This document shows, in pieces, positions 21,803-34,200 of a DNA stretch of 64,000 nt. Every line of letters starts with the position of its first letter. Within the stretch, counting starts at the first letter, position 1. Below the pieces are notes generated by a model, which saw only the letters and a program-made list of their open reading frames with translations, was not told the DNA's origin and did not search any database. Position numbers and translations under genes: made by a program. The stretch comes from Przewalskia tangutica (lineage: Eukaryota > Streptophyta > Magnoliopsida > Solanales > Solanaceae). Location: the NCBI GenBank assembly GCA_029844215.1, contig CM056723.1, forward strand, positions 8,702,980-8,766,979, written 5' to 3'.

Positions 21803-22330
21803 TATTTGGCCAAGCTTATTTTTTTTAAAAAGTATTTTTTTTTCCGAAAGTGTTTATTTTAAAAAGGCTTAGGGAAAATGGTCATATTTGTCATCCGTTA
21901 AAGTATGAGATCAAATATGTTCATCCGTTAAAGTATGAGGTCAAATATGTCTTTCAGATTAGCAAAAAGGTCATATTTATCCTCAATTGGACAGAAATCC
22001 CACGTGGATGCCACATGGCGTGTGGGATCCGACGAGACGTCCACGTGGAATTTCCGTCTAATTGAGGGCAAATATGCCCCTTTTTGCTAACCTGAAGGCA
22101 TATTTGACCTCATACTTTAACGGAGGACAAATATATCTATTTTCCAAAAGTTGGATAACAAATATGACCATTTTTCCTTTTAAAAAAAAACTGAGGTGTT
22201 TAGCCAGATTTTTGGGGGGAAATAAGTACTAGTAGGAGAAATATTTTTTAAGAAGCTAAAAAAATATTTTTTACGGAAACACTTTTTTGAAAAGTAATTT
22301 TAATTAAACACTTGACCAAACACTGATTGC
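21803..22330. mobile_element. hAT-like MITE interrupted by a foldback element
   Basis: The left end CTATTTGGCCAAGCTTA and the right-side AAACACTTGACCAAACACTG form an imperfect inverted pair of the GTTTGGCCAAG type common in Solanaceae MITEs. The interior is A/T-rich and is split by the foldback element at 21872-22177. Boundaries are approximate. Confidence 0.45.
21872..22177. mobile_element. Foldback MITE with two G-boxes
   Basis: Nearly the whole 306 bp is an imperfect inverted repeat. The left arm begins GGGAAAATGGTCATATTTG and the right arm ends CAAATATGACCATTTTTCC. Inner matches include GAGGTCAAATATG/CATATTTGACCTC and the region around CCACGTGGA. CACGTG G-boxes at 22001 and 22042 flank the centre. 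It lies about 0.5 kb upstream of the OTLD1-like 5' exon. Confidence 0.8.
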
Positions 22331-22599
22331 TTCTCAAAAGTAAATTAATTGGTCAAATACAAACGATTTCTTATCAAATTATTTTTAAATACTTTTTAAA
22401 ATAATCAGATTTTATAATGTTTGACAGATTGATATTATATCAATTTGTGCAATTTTCTGACGTGAAATAATGCAGTCAGGCTTCCACTATCCGACGCGAC
22501 ATGTGTGGACCACTTGACTTGACCGCACCAAAAAGAAAATTACGAAGTGACGTGTCCATTCTCCTTTTTTATTTCCTCTCAAAATAAAATTTTACCCAT

Positions 22600-24113
22600 T
22601 TTTTCCACCTGACAAACACTCTCTCTTCCTTCACCAAGAAGGTAACCACTCCTAATTCTCTGCTTCAATTAGGTCTCTCATAATCAAGTGAATTACCTAA
22701 TTCGCCCTCAGTTTTTCAATTTCTAAGCTTTATCGCCATCTTTGTTTTAATACATCTTCGATTGCCTTTTGTTGAATGTTTTAACATTTTCAATAATTAA
22801 ATTATTCTTTGTAAGAAAAGTTATGGTTTGACGATCTCTTGTGGGATTTATCTAATTTGTTACTCCCTCCGTTCTAAGAAATTTTGAATATTGTGGTTTA
22901 AAATAAGCTCTAAATTATTTCGTTAAGCGATAAAAAGTGAAAGTTTAAATGTAAATTGTTGTCAAATAAGAAAATGTGTCGTTATGTTGCGATTGACTAA
23001 AAAGTAAAGTGTGTCGTATAAATTGAGACTACTTTTCTTTTAATTTATTAAATGTTTCTGAGCTTTTTGTTTCTCATAGTTTCTTTTGAATCTCGAATGA
23101 CTTAAATAAATGCCTATGATGACTTCTTGAATTCTCTCTTGAACTTTTATTTTAATGTATTCTATTTGTTTGGCAGGGAGTGGTTTTAGTTGGGTTAAAG
23201 ACTTGTATGTGTTATAAATGTGAGATCTAAAGAAACTATAGGATCCCTAATAAATTGTTTCAACAATGGAAGGAATTGGGTTTGTACAGGAGAATGGTTA
23301 GAGAGGTAATATGTATCTGTCTCAATTTGTTTTGGATTGAGAAATAGTTGATTGATGTATTGGTGAGGTGATTAGGTAGGACATTACACAACTTCAGCTC
23401 ACCGAGGACATGATCCTTGATAGGAGTGTGTGGAGGTCGGATTAGGGTAGAATGTTAGTAGGTAGTCGGACGTATTTCTGTTAGATTCCCAGAGTACTAG
23501 TATAATTCTTGTATTTTCATATTCTTAGATGTCTATTATTACCTGTCGTTTCTTTAGCCTCGGCTATTGTATTATTTTGATGTTGTTTCTGGTTGTTGCT
23601 ACTGCCTTATTTTTCACCTTTCTTTGAGCCGATGGTGTTTCGGAAACACCTCTCTACTTTCTCAAGGTAGGGGTAAGGTCTGTGTAAACACTACCCTCCC
23701 CAGATCTTGTTGTTGTTGTTGTTGATGATGATGTTCTTGTGGTGTAAGTGATCGAGTAACATTACTTTCTAACTATCTTTTGTCTAGCATTATTTTGTGA
23801 TGATTAGATGGTTTAATTGCAGCTGTAAGCTTGTGGCTTACCTCTGTGAAATTTCAAGGAGCATAAAGAGAACAGGCCTTGTTGTTTAAAAAAGGTTTTT
23901 AGAAGTGAAGTTCTCATGAGAATTTTTAGGGGAATGCAGAAAGTAGTTCGCGAGGATCAAAGGGAAGTAAGCTGCTGCAAGAAATCATTCAGCAAAGGTA
24001 TCGGTGTTACCGCCCCAAAGGCCAGGAAGCGAGATAAATTGAAAGTGTTTCTCTAATTTGGGTAAAGGGAGAGTGATTGTTCTGTGGTCTCTAGTTGAAG
24101 AAGGGCAGCAAAA
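22600..24113 (+). other. Probable 5' UTR exons of the OTLD1-like gene
   Basis: Good splice sites suggest three leader exons. The first ends at about 22640 (AAGAAG/GTAACC), the second is about 23177-23304 (TTTGGCAG acceptor, GAGAG/GTAATA donor), and the third starts at about 23823 (TTAATTGCAG acceptor) and runs into the ATG at 24114. This is inferred from splice consensus only. A Stowaway-like MITE end (TACTCCCTCCGT) starts at about 22861 in the first intron. Confidence 0.5.
23366..23736 (+). mobile_element. RTE LINE 3' end in 5' UTR intron
   Basis: The sequence resembles the other RTE 3' ends: TCACCGAGGACATGATCCTTG, GTGTGGAGGTCGGATTAGGG, GGGGTAAGGTCTGTGTAAAC, then a TTG tail. It is 5'-truncated. 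Target duplication is not clear. Confidence 0.75.
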
Positions 24114-27100
24114 ATGACACGGATACTGGTTCAGCGAGGTTCTACAGGGTCTTCATCATTGTCGTCAAACCAGAACAGGTCGTCAGTTTCACTCCCTGGA
24201 TCATCTGCTTCTTCTTCAACTTCATCACAGCCACAGGCTTCTAGCACTAGTCAAGTACCATCAACTCTGAAAGATGATGAGTTGGTAGGAGAATTTCCAG
24301 AATCGATTGCCTTGGATGAGTTTTCAGTTGGTTCCTTCAGTCTCAAAGGTGATTGCGATGATGCTTCAGTAGAAAGCTTTGGCTGTGACCGAAGCCTCCC
24401 TGAAGAAAAGATTATTGACAATGAGAAGATAAGTGATGGTGCTTATGTCTGCGAGGACTCCCTAGAAGGATCTAGTGGTTTAAGAGTTGAGGTAGCGGAA
24501 AATGAGGGAACTTCTGTGCCGGTGGCTAAAGGTAGTTCTTGTCCACCTCCACCTCCTCCTGTCCCACCTCTTAAACCTGCTTCACTAAGCCCTAGCCCAA
24601 GGAAGTTTTCATCAGGTAGTTCAAATGCAATACGGATAGGATCATCTAGGGAATTTGTTGGGCAGCCCAGTGTGTCAATTAGGAATTCACCTGCTGAATC
24701 TAGGCCATCCTCTCCGCGGTCACACGGCGAAATTGAAGGTTATAATAGCGCGGATGAGCAGAATCCCAGCTTTGGATCCTCACGCAATGATATGGTAGGT
24801 CCAAAAACTTATCTGCTAGAAACTGATGAAGGATGCAGTTTATGCTCCTCTTTTCCATTATAGGAATAGAGTTGATTATTGGTTTATTTCTTAAGCACAT
24901 ATAATCAGCAACGCCATTCCCTTGCGCTAAATTGTGCATCACGGTTTAGTTACCGTTGGAATGGTCGTTCTGCTCAGGTAGTTTAGCATAGTAAAGGATG
25001 ATTTATTAGTAATTTATAAGCTACAGTTTTATCCGACTATCAGAAATTGTTGCACATGTCTGAAATTTGAGAACTTGACAATTTTCATGTTGTTTCAGGA
25101 GAGAGAGCACCAGTTTGAAATTGATATAAGAAGAGCCAAAGGCTTAGAAGTTAAGAAAATGCGGGAAGATGGGAACTGCCTCTTCCGTGCAGTTGCTGAC
25201 CAAGTATATGGTGATTCTGAAGCTTCTTATGATTTGGTCAGGCAGATGTGCATCGACTACATGGTAATTTTTCTTCTAAACATTCTGTCATAAATTCGAT
25301 TTTATTTGTCGACTTTCTTTTCTTTCTTTGGAAGGTTGATAAATTTATTCACTTGATTTGGTTTCATTTAGAAATGTTGTTTTTTAACATGCCATTAGAT
25401 GGGGAGATAAAGCTATCATCTTGGTTTTACATCAGAGGGCCCTTGATGCCGACTACTTTATGGAGAAAATAAAAGAATATTTTGACATACATTCAACTAG
25501 AATTTGTCATGAAAAAAAAAATTGGTTCATCGGTTTCTTAATCATTTATATGGTTTTTCTGCACAACCTAATAACTTATTTTCCTCTATCTTTATTTATT
25601 TGTTGAGTATCTTTTGTTGTAGGAGCGTGAAAGAGACCACTTCTCTCAGTTTATAACTGAAGGATTCACATCCTATTGTAAGAGAAAAAGGAGAGACAAG
25701 GTACGTCATGTGGTTATTCAGCAATTATCTCTCTGAATCCTTCTGTTGCTTCTGTCGGTCGCAAGCAGAATTGGACATTTGTTACACATAACTGAAAGAA
25801 ATGTAATTTGAACTTGAGAGCATTTCTTAGGATGATGCTATTTCGTAGATGATGGTCATCAGGGACAGTTTTAGTATTTTCCTAAACTGCTTGAAGTCCA
25901 ACATGAGTGAATGCACAAAATGATGAAGGGATTTCCCAGTAAATAAAATAATCTGGTTATGCTGCGTGAATTCACTTTCCTCTAGTTTTTTGTTGAATTC
26001 AAACTGCTTGAACCTCTAATGTCTACATTATACTGTTAGTAGTTTGCTAATATCTCTGTAATGCATATGATTTTCTAGTGCATTATATTGGTCATTATCT
26101 TCAGCTCCTTCTCTTTTGAGGTTGGGGTGGTTAACTTTTGTGTTTTGGCCTTGAATGAATGTCTATGTTTTCCCTTCACTTTCCCCATCCTGGGGGAGAA
26201 AAGAGTGGTTTAGTCTATACTTGCACTGGGGTTTGGTCTCAAATCATTTAATGTTGGTTTCGGATGCTTGATTTTTCTTAGATTACTTCATTTTCTACTA
26301 AAAGGTTAGATTAAAGAACTCACATGGACTGAAAATATTCATTTCTTTTTAGAGCTTCTGCTATTTGTCGCATTGGTGGATAGTGTTTTGCTTATCGATT
26401 ATCTATCTGTGTGCATATACTTCTTTGTTTTTCAATTCCTTGTTAGAATAACAGAGTTATGCTCTCATTACTGGATTGTAGGTATACGGCAACAATGTGG
26501 AAATCCAAGCGTTATCTGAAATGTATAATCGCCCTATCCATATATATTCTTACAGCATTGGTAAATTCTCTTTGACTTTTGATTGTTCTTTTTGCAATAA
26601 GATGATGTGGTGATTGTGATACTTTTTCTTTGGACCTGAGTCTGTATTGGCTACTTGTGTTAAATTGTGGAATTTACTAATGCAGAGCCAATGAATACGT
26701 TCCATGGAAGTTATAACTCGGACACCCCTCCTATCCGTCTCAGTTTTCATCATGGAAATCATTACAACTCCCTTGTTGATCCTCGCCGATTATCAGTTGG
26801 TTCTGGGCTTGGGTTTAGCTGTCTGCGAGGGGTAAACTCTCTAATCTGTAAACAAACACGTTGTCCGTTTTCCTTTCCTGTAAGAAGACGAGTTGATATT
26901 CTTTACATATATATCTTAAATTGTCATTCAGTAGTCTGTGAAATTTGATATGTTCTTTCTTCGCAAACCTATCTGTTAGTTTCATGTATATATATGTTTT
27001 CTTTTCCTGCAGAAAAATGTCGACAAGGATAAAGTAAAAGCTGCAATTAAAGCTCAACAGGATCAACAGATTGATAACGTTAAGTACCTAAAAGTTCAAT

Positions 27101-27657
27101 TTCATAGAATGATTTCGATACACTGGCTTTCATGCGGGTTTTCTTTTTATATTGACTAAATGGTTACATTTCAGGCGCTTCTAGCTGAAGGACGCTTCTA
27201 CTCCGATCTTGAGCTCACTGAAAAGGAGATGGAACGCATGGTGATTGAAGCTTCTAGGGCTGAGTATATTGCGCATGATAATAAGTTCAGGCAACAGCTT
27301 GGTCGTCGAGAATCTTCCACATCCGGCGCTGAACCATCTTCTTCAGGAACTAGTGAGTTTGATCTTACATTTTGCCCTTCTATTGATGTAAGATCAGTAA
27401 TTTGGTGGTTTGAACTCTGAAATTTCAATATGATCACAGGGTCATCAGGAAGTGAGAAACGTCAGGAAGCTGAACGAGAACTCTGTTCGCCTGATTCTGC
27501 CTTTAGCGACTGCTTCCAGGTTATGCTGTCGATGGGTTTCAGCTATCCACGAGTAATTGAGGCTTATAGCATATTTGGGGATGATGTCGATTCTATGGTT
27601 TGTTATCTCATAGAAACCAGCTCTAGCAGCAGGCGTAAAGGAAAAGCAACTGAATGA
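24114..27657 (+). CDS. OTLD1: OTU-domain deubiquitinase, OTLD1/OTU6 type
   Basis: Cysteine protease that removes ubiquitin. Arabidopsis OTLD1 acts on histone H2B and represses genes together with a histone demethylase. Eight coding exons join in frame to 536 residues: 24114-24794, 25099-25263, 25623-25700, 26482-26560, 26686-26831, 27013-27078, 27175-27352, 27440-27657. The start MTRILVQRGS is the OTLD1 N-terminus as I recall it. Residues 1-227 are Ser/Pro-rich and disordered, with a poly-Pro stretch. The OTU core has the catalytic Asp and Cys in EDGNCLFRAVADQVYG (D251, C254) and the His in HHGNHYNS (H360). A UBA-like ubiquitin-binding segment lies near 485-522 (FQVMLSMGFSYPRVIEAY). No lesion is seen. 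Confidence 0.92.
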
Positions 27658-28274
27658 GGAACTGAGAAAGAGTTAAATCGACGACAGTCTCTCATGTTTT
27701 TCTAGTTTTAAGTATTTGCTTTGTGTTTCGTTGTCTTGAGAGTACTATCTCATATGGATCATCCAGATGTTACTACGTCAACTCTGAAGTTCTATTACTC
27801 CTGCTACCTCCTATTGGTATATCGAACACTTGTGTATGTGAATAATGCCTTATAACTTTGCAAGGCTTTCACTGGAAATTTGTTGCGACAGTCCATCACT
27901 TTGGAGGTTAAGGGACCATCAGAACACACAATCATCCAATGTAAACCATCACTTTGTAATTTGCATGTGGTGTGGTCACCTAATATGTAAATTTAACATA
28001 ATCAGATATTGTTAGAACCTTAAAAGATAATTTCTCTGATTTTCTAATTATGAGATATTGTACTACAAAAAACACTATTTTCTTTTCTCTATTAATAAGC
28101 AACTTGGAAAAAACGTATCTTACAAATTAATGATTGGCTAGCAGATCAATCAATTTCTGTTTGTTTAGTTATTTTACAATGATTTTCTGTCCCAAATCAA
28201 TTATTTCAAAATTAATATTAACATTAATAAATTTTTACGTGTATAAAAAAGTTTACAAGTAGTAGGATACATGA

Positions 28275-28276
<2 letters not shown>
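27658..28276. other. 3' flank of the OTLD1-like gene
   Basis: Probable 3' UTR to about 27850, then AT-rich sequence without recognised features. Confidence 0.5.
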
Positions 28277-28364
<88 letters not shown>

Positions 28365-28378
28365 GTTGTTGTTGTTGT
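28275..28378 (+). repeat. (ATT)n(GTT)n microsatellite
   Basis: About 30 uninterrupted ATT units are followed by about five GTT units. Confidence 0.95.
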
Positions 28379-28582
28379 CAATGAGGATTTATTTGAGATA
28401 ATTGACTTAGTAATTGATTTTATATCAGTTATAATTGAAAATTTATAATCATCTAATGTTTAGAATTTTGAAATATATATTTAGGAATTTTCTTAAAGAT
28501 AAATAGACATATATATTGAATTATACATTAATATCATATTTCGTTAATATTATAAAAAGGAAGTTATAGTTTTTCACTTGGT

Positions 28583-28902
28583 TTAAGTGCCCGTTTGGTT
28601 GGATTTTTGTATTTGCCAAAAGTGCTTTTGGAAGGTCAAAAACACTTTTGGCCAAAAATTGAAGTGTTTGGTTCAAAACCGAAAAAGTGTTTTTGGCTTC
28701 CAAAAACACTTCTGGCCTCTATTTCCAAAAGCTTAAATTTTGGGTTTTTGGAAGTAGATGTTACTTTTGCATATTTTTAAGCCAAAAACACTTTTTTTTA
28801 TTGACAACCAAACACTTAACAATTTTTTGATAAAAAGCTCTACTCCTAAAAGTTCTACTTCTAAAAGCTCTTTTTAATAAGCTGTACCAAACGGGCCCTT
28901 AA
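28583..28902. mobile_element. hAT-like MITE
   Basis: The terminal inverted repeats are TTAAGTGCCCGTTTGGT at the left and ACCAAACGGGCCCTTAA at the right. They match except for one base. The interior has repeated AAAAACACTTTTGGCC-like palindromic words. It has no coding capacity. Confidence 0.8.
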
Positions 28903-28949
28903 TATTCAGTGACTGCCTCATTTTATTGTTGTATATATGTATGACTTAG

Positions 28950-30015
28950 TGCACGTTTTAATTGGCTTCTGGGTACCCACTTTCGTGAAAATGACAAAAT
29001 TGACATGTTTGATTTGACTTTTCAAAAGTGCTTCTGGTGTCAGAAACTAAAATTTGTAGCTTCTGCCAGAAGCACTTCTACCATTTATTTCAATTTGAAT
29101 TTTATCATTTTTTTATTACCCTCTTAATTTCATCAACAACTCTATCCACATTCATCACCCTCTTTAAATATCTAGAAATAATTACTAAAAAAAAATTAAA
29201 TATACAACTTTCATTACCCTCTTTAAATATCTAGAAATAATTAATAAAAAAAAATCCAAATATACAACTTTCATTACCCTCTTTAAATATCTAGAAATAA
29301 TTACTAAAAAAATCAAATATACTACTCATGTTCAGTTTTAATTAAAAAGAATCAAATATACTACTAAAGTTGATATTTGTTCATGTGTAATTGCATATTG
29401 AAACTTTAAACTCCTCAAACACCCTAACGTTGTCCGATTATACGAGGATTATCCTTCTCCTTTTTCTATTGTCTTCTTTCAAATACTCTGAATATTATTA
29501 CTATAATATATTATATTTTGAACAAACAAGAAATAAATATACCCAAGATGAAGTATCGAATTTTTTTATTGTAAGCAGGCAGCGGCGGTCAGGAATGAAT
29601 GTTATACTAAACTATCCGCCATTTCATTAGGACAACACTATTTAAATTAGTATTGTAATAATATTTAAATACTATTTGCACTTTAAATTAGTAATGTAAT
29701 AATATTCTACTAATATTTAAGTATTATATTGCACTTTAAATTCTATTATCTATTTATAACTTTTATTTACATACTTTCATCTATTTATATGTATAGTAAT
29801 TTTTATTTATATATATGTTCATTTTGATAATTCTACATTCAAAAGTAATTTTAATCAAAACTATCCAAACATAAATCAATTATAAGAATTACTTTTACAT
29901 TGTTGCATTCAAACATAAATTACTTCTGCCAAAATCACTTCTGCCAGAAGAACTTCTGACAAAATCACTTCTGCCAGAAGCACTTCTGGCCACCGTTAAT
30001 CCAAACATAGCCTTA
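28950..30015. mobile_element. MITE-like region with CTTCTGCCAGAAG words
   Basis: The palindromic word CTTCTGCCAGAAG recurs near both sides (29060 and 29930-29990). The right end reads ACCGTTAATCCAAACATAGCC, a style common at MITE ends. The element edges are not certain. It contains a triplicated 59-bp repeat at 29158-29320. Confidence 0.4.
29158..29320 (+). repeat. Triplicated 59-60 bp tandem repeat
   Basis: Units starting CCCTCTTTAAATATCTAG at 29158, 29217 and 29277 are almost identical. They differ mainly in the length of an A run and in AATTACTA/AATTAATA. Confidence 0.9.
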
Positions 30016-30364
30016 CATTGATATTGTATCTCATTGCAGAAGCCACGACCATAGGGAAGCTTATTTCTATTTCAATTCACCTTTTGCCCACTATTATTAG
30101 TTGAATTCAAAGTTTTAATTACATTTTTATCCTACGTAAGATTGCTTTTATCAAAATATTAGAGGATATAAAAGTCACGTACAAATGCTTAAAGATAAAC
30201 CCGGTAACAAAATATTCCATAAAGCAAAGTGCTGTTTTGAAAATCAAAAGAAAATACAAAATGAGAAGAAAGGAAGGTATGGAGTTTTATTTTTTACACA
30301 ATAGATTGCTTAATATTTTTATTATTGAAAATAAAATATATGTTATGATTTATACTAAGTGAGG

Positions 30365-30620
30365 ATAATTTTGACACCTTAACCGATTCGAGAACGAGCA
30401 GAAGTCTAACCTAGATGAAATCGAGATAGTTAATTTGGGAGATGATGAATCGGTCAAAGAAATCAAGATAAATGTGCATTTGACGAGCCATCAGAAAGAA
30501 GAGTTGATAGACTTGCTAAAAAGATACATAAAAATCAATATATTCTAATGTTGAATCAGGATCAATTGAGACATAAATAAAGCATTGTGTCGAACTCTTT
30601 TTTGATGTCAAGATAATAGT
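30365..30620 (+). pseudogene. Ty3-gypsy polyprotein scrap
   Basis: A short reading, DEIEIVNLGDDESVKEIKIN then HLTSHQKEELIDLLKRY, resembles the segment just before the reverse transcriptase in plant Ty3-gypsy elements. Nothing else of the element is preserved around it. Confidence 0.45.
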
Positions 30621-31262
30621 TATGGATGGAAAAGTAGAAGAATGACACCTATTATGAGATATACAATGCATTACGTATGAAAAAACATGAAATACCCAAT
30701 TCACTTCTAACAGGTAATTTAAGATGAATGATTCTTTGACTGAGAGGATTAAATGGAATTTACTAAACAATTGAACATTGTCTCACATATAGTTTGTCGA
30801 GAAAGATCGTCTCTTAATTAATTTTTGAGTTGGTGCTATTAAGTGATACATTTTGAGTAGTTAAGACTTAATTCTAATAATTTAAAAGAACAATTAAAAC
30901 ATAATACTATGATAGATAGAAGTAGAAATATGTAAAAATAACTTTTCTTTTTCTAATGGCCCTACGCGATGTGAATTCGAATATAGTGACGACGTGGGTA
31001 ACGAACAATTAGAGAGAAATAAAATAAAAATAAGAAAACTAATAGTATATATTTTCTTAGAAAATTATATACATGTGTCTATCTAATACAACAGAGTTAA
31101 CTTAATTGAATGACGTGGTTTGCAGGTTTGTTAAAAAAATAAAAATAAATACAATAGAGCAAAGCAAAGGTTTTCCTTCAATCTTACGGTTTTTATCACA
31201 GTCGAAGTTGGGCCTGAGGTTAGAGAGGTAGTTGCCGTTGTCAGATTGGGGTGGAAATAATA
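30621..31262. other. Upstream region of DCP1
   Basis: AT-rich spacer. The last 150 bases should hold the 5' UTR of DCP1. No promoter element is placed with confidence. Confidence 0.4.
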
Positions 31263-34200
31263 ATGTCGCAAAACGGGAAATTGATGCCAAATCTGGACCA
31301 GAACAGTACGAAGCTGCTAAACTTGACGGTTCTTCAAAGGATTGATCCTTTCATTGAAGAAATACTCATCACTGCTGCTCATGTTACTTTATATGAATTC
31401 AATATTGATAATAGCCAATGGGTAATTAATTAACTTGTCAAATTTTATTCTATTAGTTGTTACATAGATACTTTTGAATTCACGTAATTGAATTGTTGTT
31501 TTTGCAGAGTCGAAAGGATGTTGAAGGATCTCTATTTGTTGTCAAGAGGTGATTTTTTCTTCTTTTTTTTGGTAAATTTATTTCATACAATTAATTAACT
31601 AAATCTCTATTCCCTCATAGTAAAAGTATATGTTGATGCTGGCTGTTAACTTACTATAACAGCTTGTTTGGATGGTTATTACTTATTGTATTGTACTGTG
31701 CTGTTAGCTGAAATACAATTTTTGTTTTGATTGTTACTTTAATTTTATTGTATCGTATCGTTATGTAACGATGAAAAGTCTCATTTTGTGTAATGACCGA
31801 TTTGATGTGTTGGCATCGTTGCCTCTTTTTCTCATTTTTTCTTTACTTATTGTCTAATAATAGTTTTTTATTCTTTACCCGACCTTTTTATAGTAGCTCT
31901 ACCGTGCCCTACTTTTTTTTACACGTTTATCCTTCAAACCACAATATAATATGATACATTATGTAACAACCATCCAAACAACTGTAACAACCATCCAAAC
32001 AGCTATGCCGTTTGGGAAGCTAACATAAAGGAGATAAATTTATGCATATATTCCTTCACTTGGTACTTGGGATTTGATGAAAACAGTGACCTTTATGAGG
32101 TCCTTGTTATTCTAGTTTTAAAAAAACTCATCTTTAATGGAATTTTTGTTTTTAAGTTTTGATTTTGTGTACTTTTTCTTTTGTGATAATTACTTTTTAG
32201 CGGGTCTTACAGGAGTTCTCAACCTCGGTTTCAGTTTATTGTTATGAACCGCAGAAATACAGGTCAGTTTTTCTGTTTCCAAAAAATATCTATAAACACA
32301 ATTACTCTCCACTTGCCTTTTGTGTTGAGTTGATTTGAAAGTATCTTGCTTTTTTTGTTGTTGAAAAATGTTCATAAACTTGAAGCTTATACAACAACAA
32401 CAACAACAACAACATACCCAGTGTAATCCCACAAGTGGAGTCTGTGGAGGGTAGGGTGTATGCAGACTTACCTTTACCTTTGCGGGGTAGAAAGACTGTT
32501 TCCGATAGACCCTCAGCTAAAAAAACATAAAACTTGAAGCTTATACATGATTGATTGTTTGGCGTGGAGACCCCGAAATTGTAGTAATTTACTATACATC
32601 AGGTTTTATAGCCTTTATGCATCACAACAATGTAAATTACATATCATTCACTTTGGATCAAAGACCCCTTTACAAATAAGTTCCATGGTAGAGAGGTCGG
32701 AGATTTCCGACCACAATAAAAAAGTACCAATGGTAGAGATACTTATAAGATCCTTACTTTAGCATTTGGATTACATATGGTTTTCATCGACCTCGGAAAG
32801 GCATACGACAAAGTTTCTAGGGAGGTTCTATGGAGATGTTTGGAGGGTAGAGGTGTGCATGTGGCGTACACTAGGGCGATCAAGGATATGTATGATGGAG
32901 CCAAGACTAGGGTACATCTGATGAGAGAGACTCGTAACACTTTTCAAGAATGACGTGCGCACTGTGGATCAACTCTTAACCCATTCCTATTTGCCTTGGT
33001 GATAGACAAACTGACGTGACAAATTCAAGGAGAGATGTCATGGTGTATGTTATTCGCAAACTATGTCTTCCTGATTGACGAAACTCGTAGCGGAGTGAAC
33101 GTCAAGCTGGAGGTTTGGAGATAGACTTTGGAGTCTAAAGGGTTCATGTTGAGTAGGACCAAGAAAAAACATTTGGAGTGCAAGTTCAACAACGGGAGCG
33201 ACCCTGAGACAGACGTGGAGGTGAAGCTTGGTACTCAGGTCATTTCAAAGAAAGGAAACTTCAAGTACCTCGGGTATTATCCAAAGGAATGGAGGGATTG
33301 ATGATGATGTCAAACATCTCAGTCACTGAACACCAATCCAATCTCGATGAAAGTCAAAGCAGCCTTCTCTAACATCATAATTCAATATTTCAAAAAGGGG
33401 GAACTTTTCTCAACAAAATATTCTTTGCACGAGCGTCTGTAAGCCTTATCTTTTCCCGTATTGCGGCAGGGTGGATGAAATGAAGGCTCGCATCTGGAGT
33501 CTTGTGCGATAAAAAGGTGCCACAAAAACTTAAAGACAAGTTATATAAGGTGGTGATTAGACCGACTATGTTGTATGGGGCGGAGTCTTGACCAGTCAAG
33601 ACTCCGCCCATCCAAAAGATGAAAATTACGGAGATGAGGATACTGAGATGGATGTGTGGGCATATAATGAGAGATAGGATTAGAAATGATGATATTTGGG
33701 GCAGAGTGGGAGTGACCTTGGTGGAGGATAAGATGCGGGAAGCGAGATTGAGATGGTTTGAACATGTGCAGATGAGAGACACATATGCCCCAGTACGGAG
33801 GAGTGCGGAGGTGTGAGAGATTGACTATGGACGGGTTCAGGAGGGGTAGAGGTAGTCCGAACAAGAATTAGGGAGAAGTGATTAGACGGGATATGACGCT
33901 GGTGCAACTGACTGAGGACATGACCTTAGATAGAGAGTTGTGGAGGACACGGATTAGGATAGAAATCTAGTAGGTAGTCGAGCTAGTCTTACTTACGCTT
34001 ACAAAATAATAGTTGTAGTGCTATTACTGTAGGCCCGATTAGCCTATCACACTTATAGGCGCAATATTTTAGTGTAATTTGTTTAGCTTATTTACCCGCA
34101 CTAGTTACTGCTTACTTTTTCAGATTGCGCTATACTTATACGCTTTTGTTATCAATATGTTCATACTGCTTTAATTTTTTGTATGGGTCTGAACGTTTCT

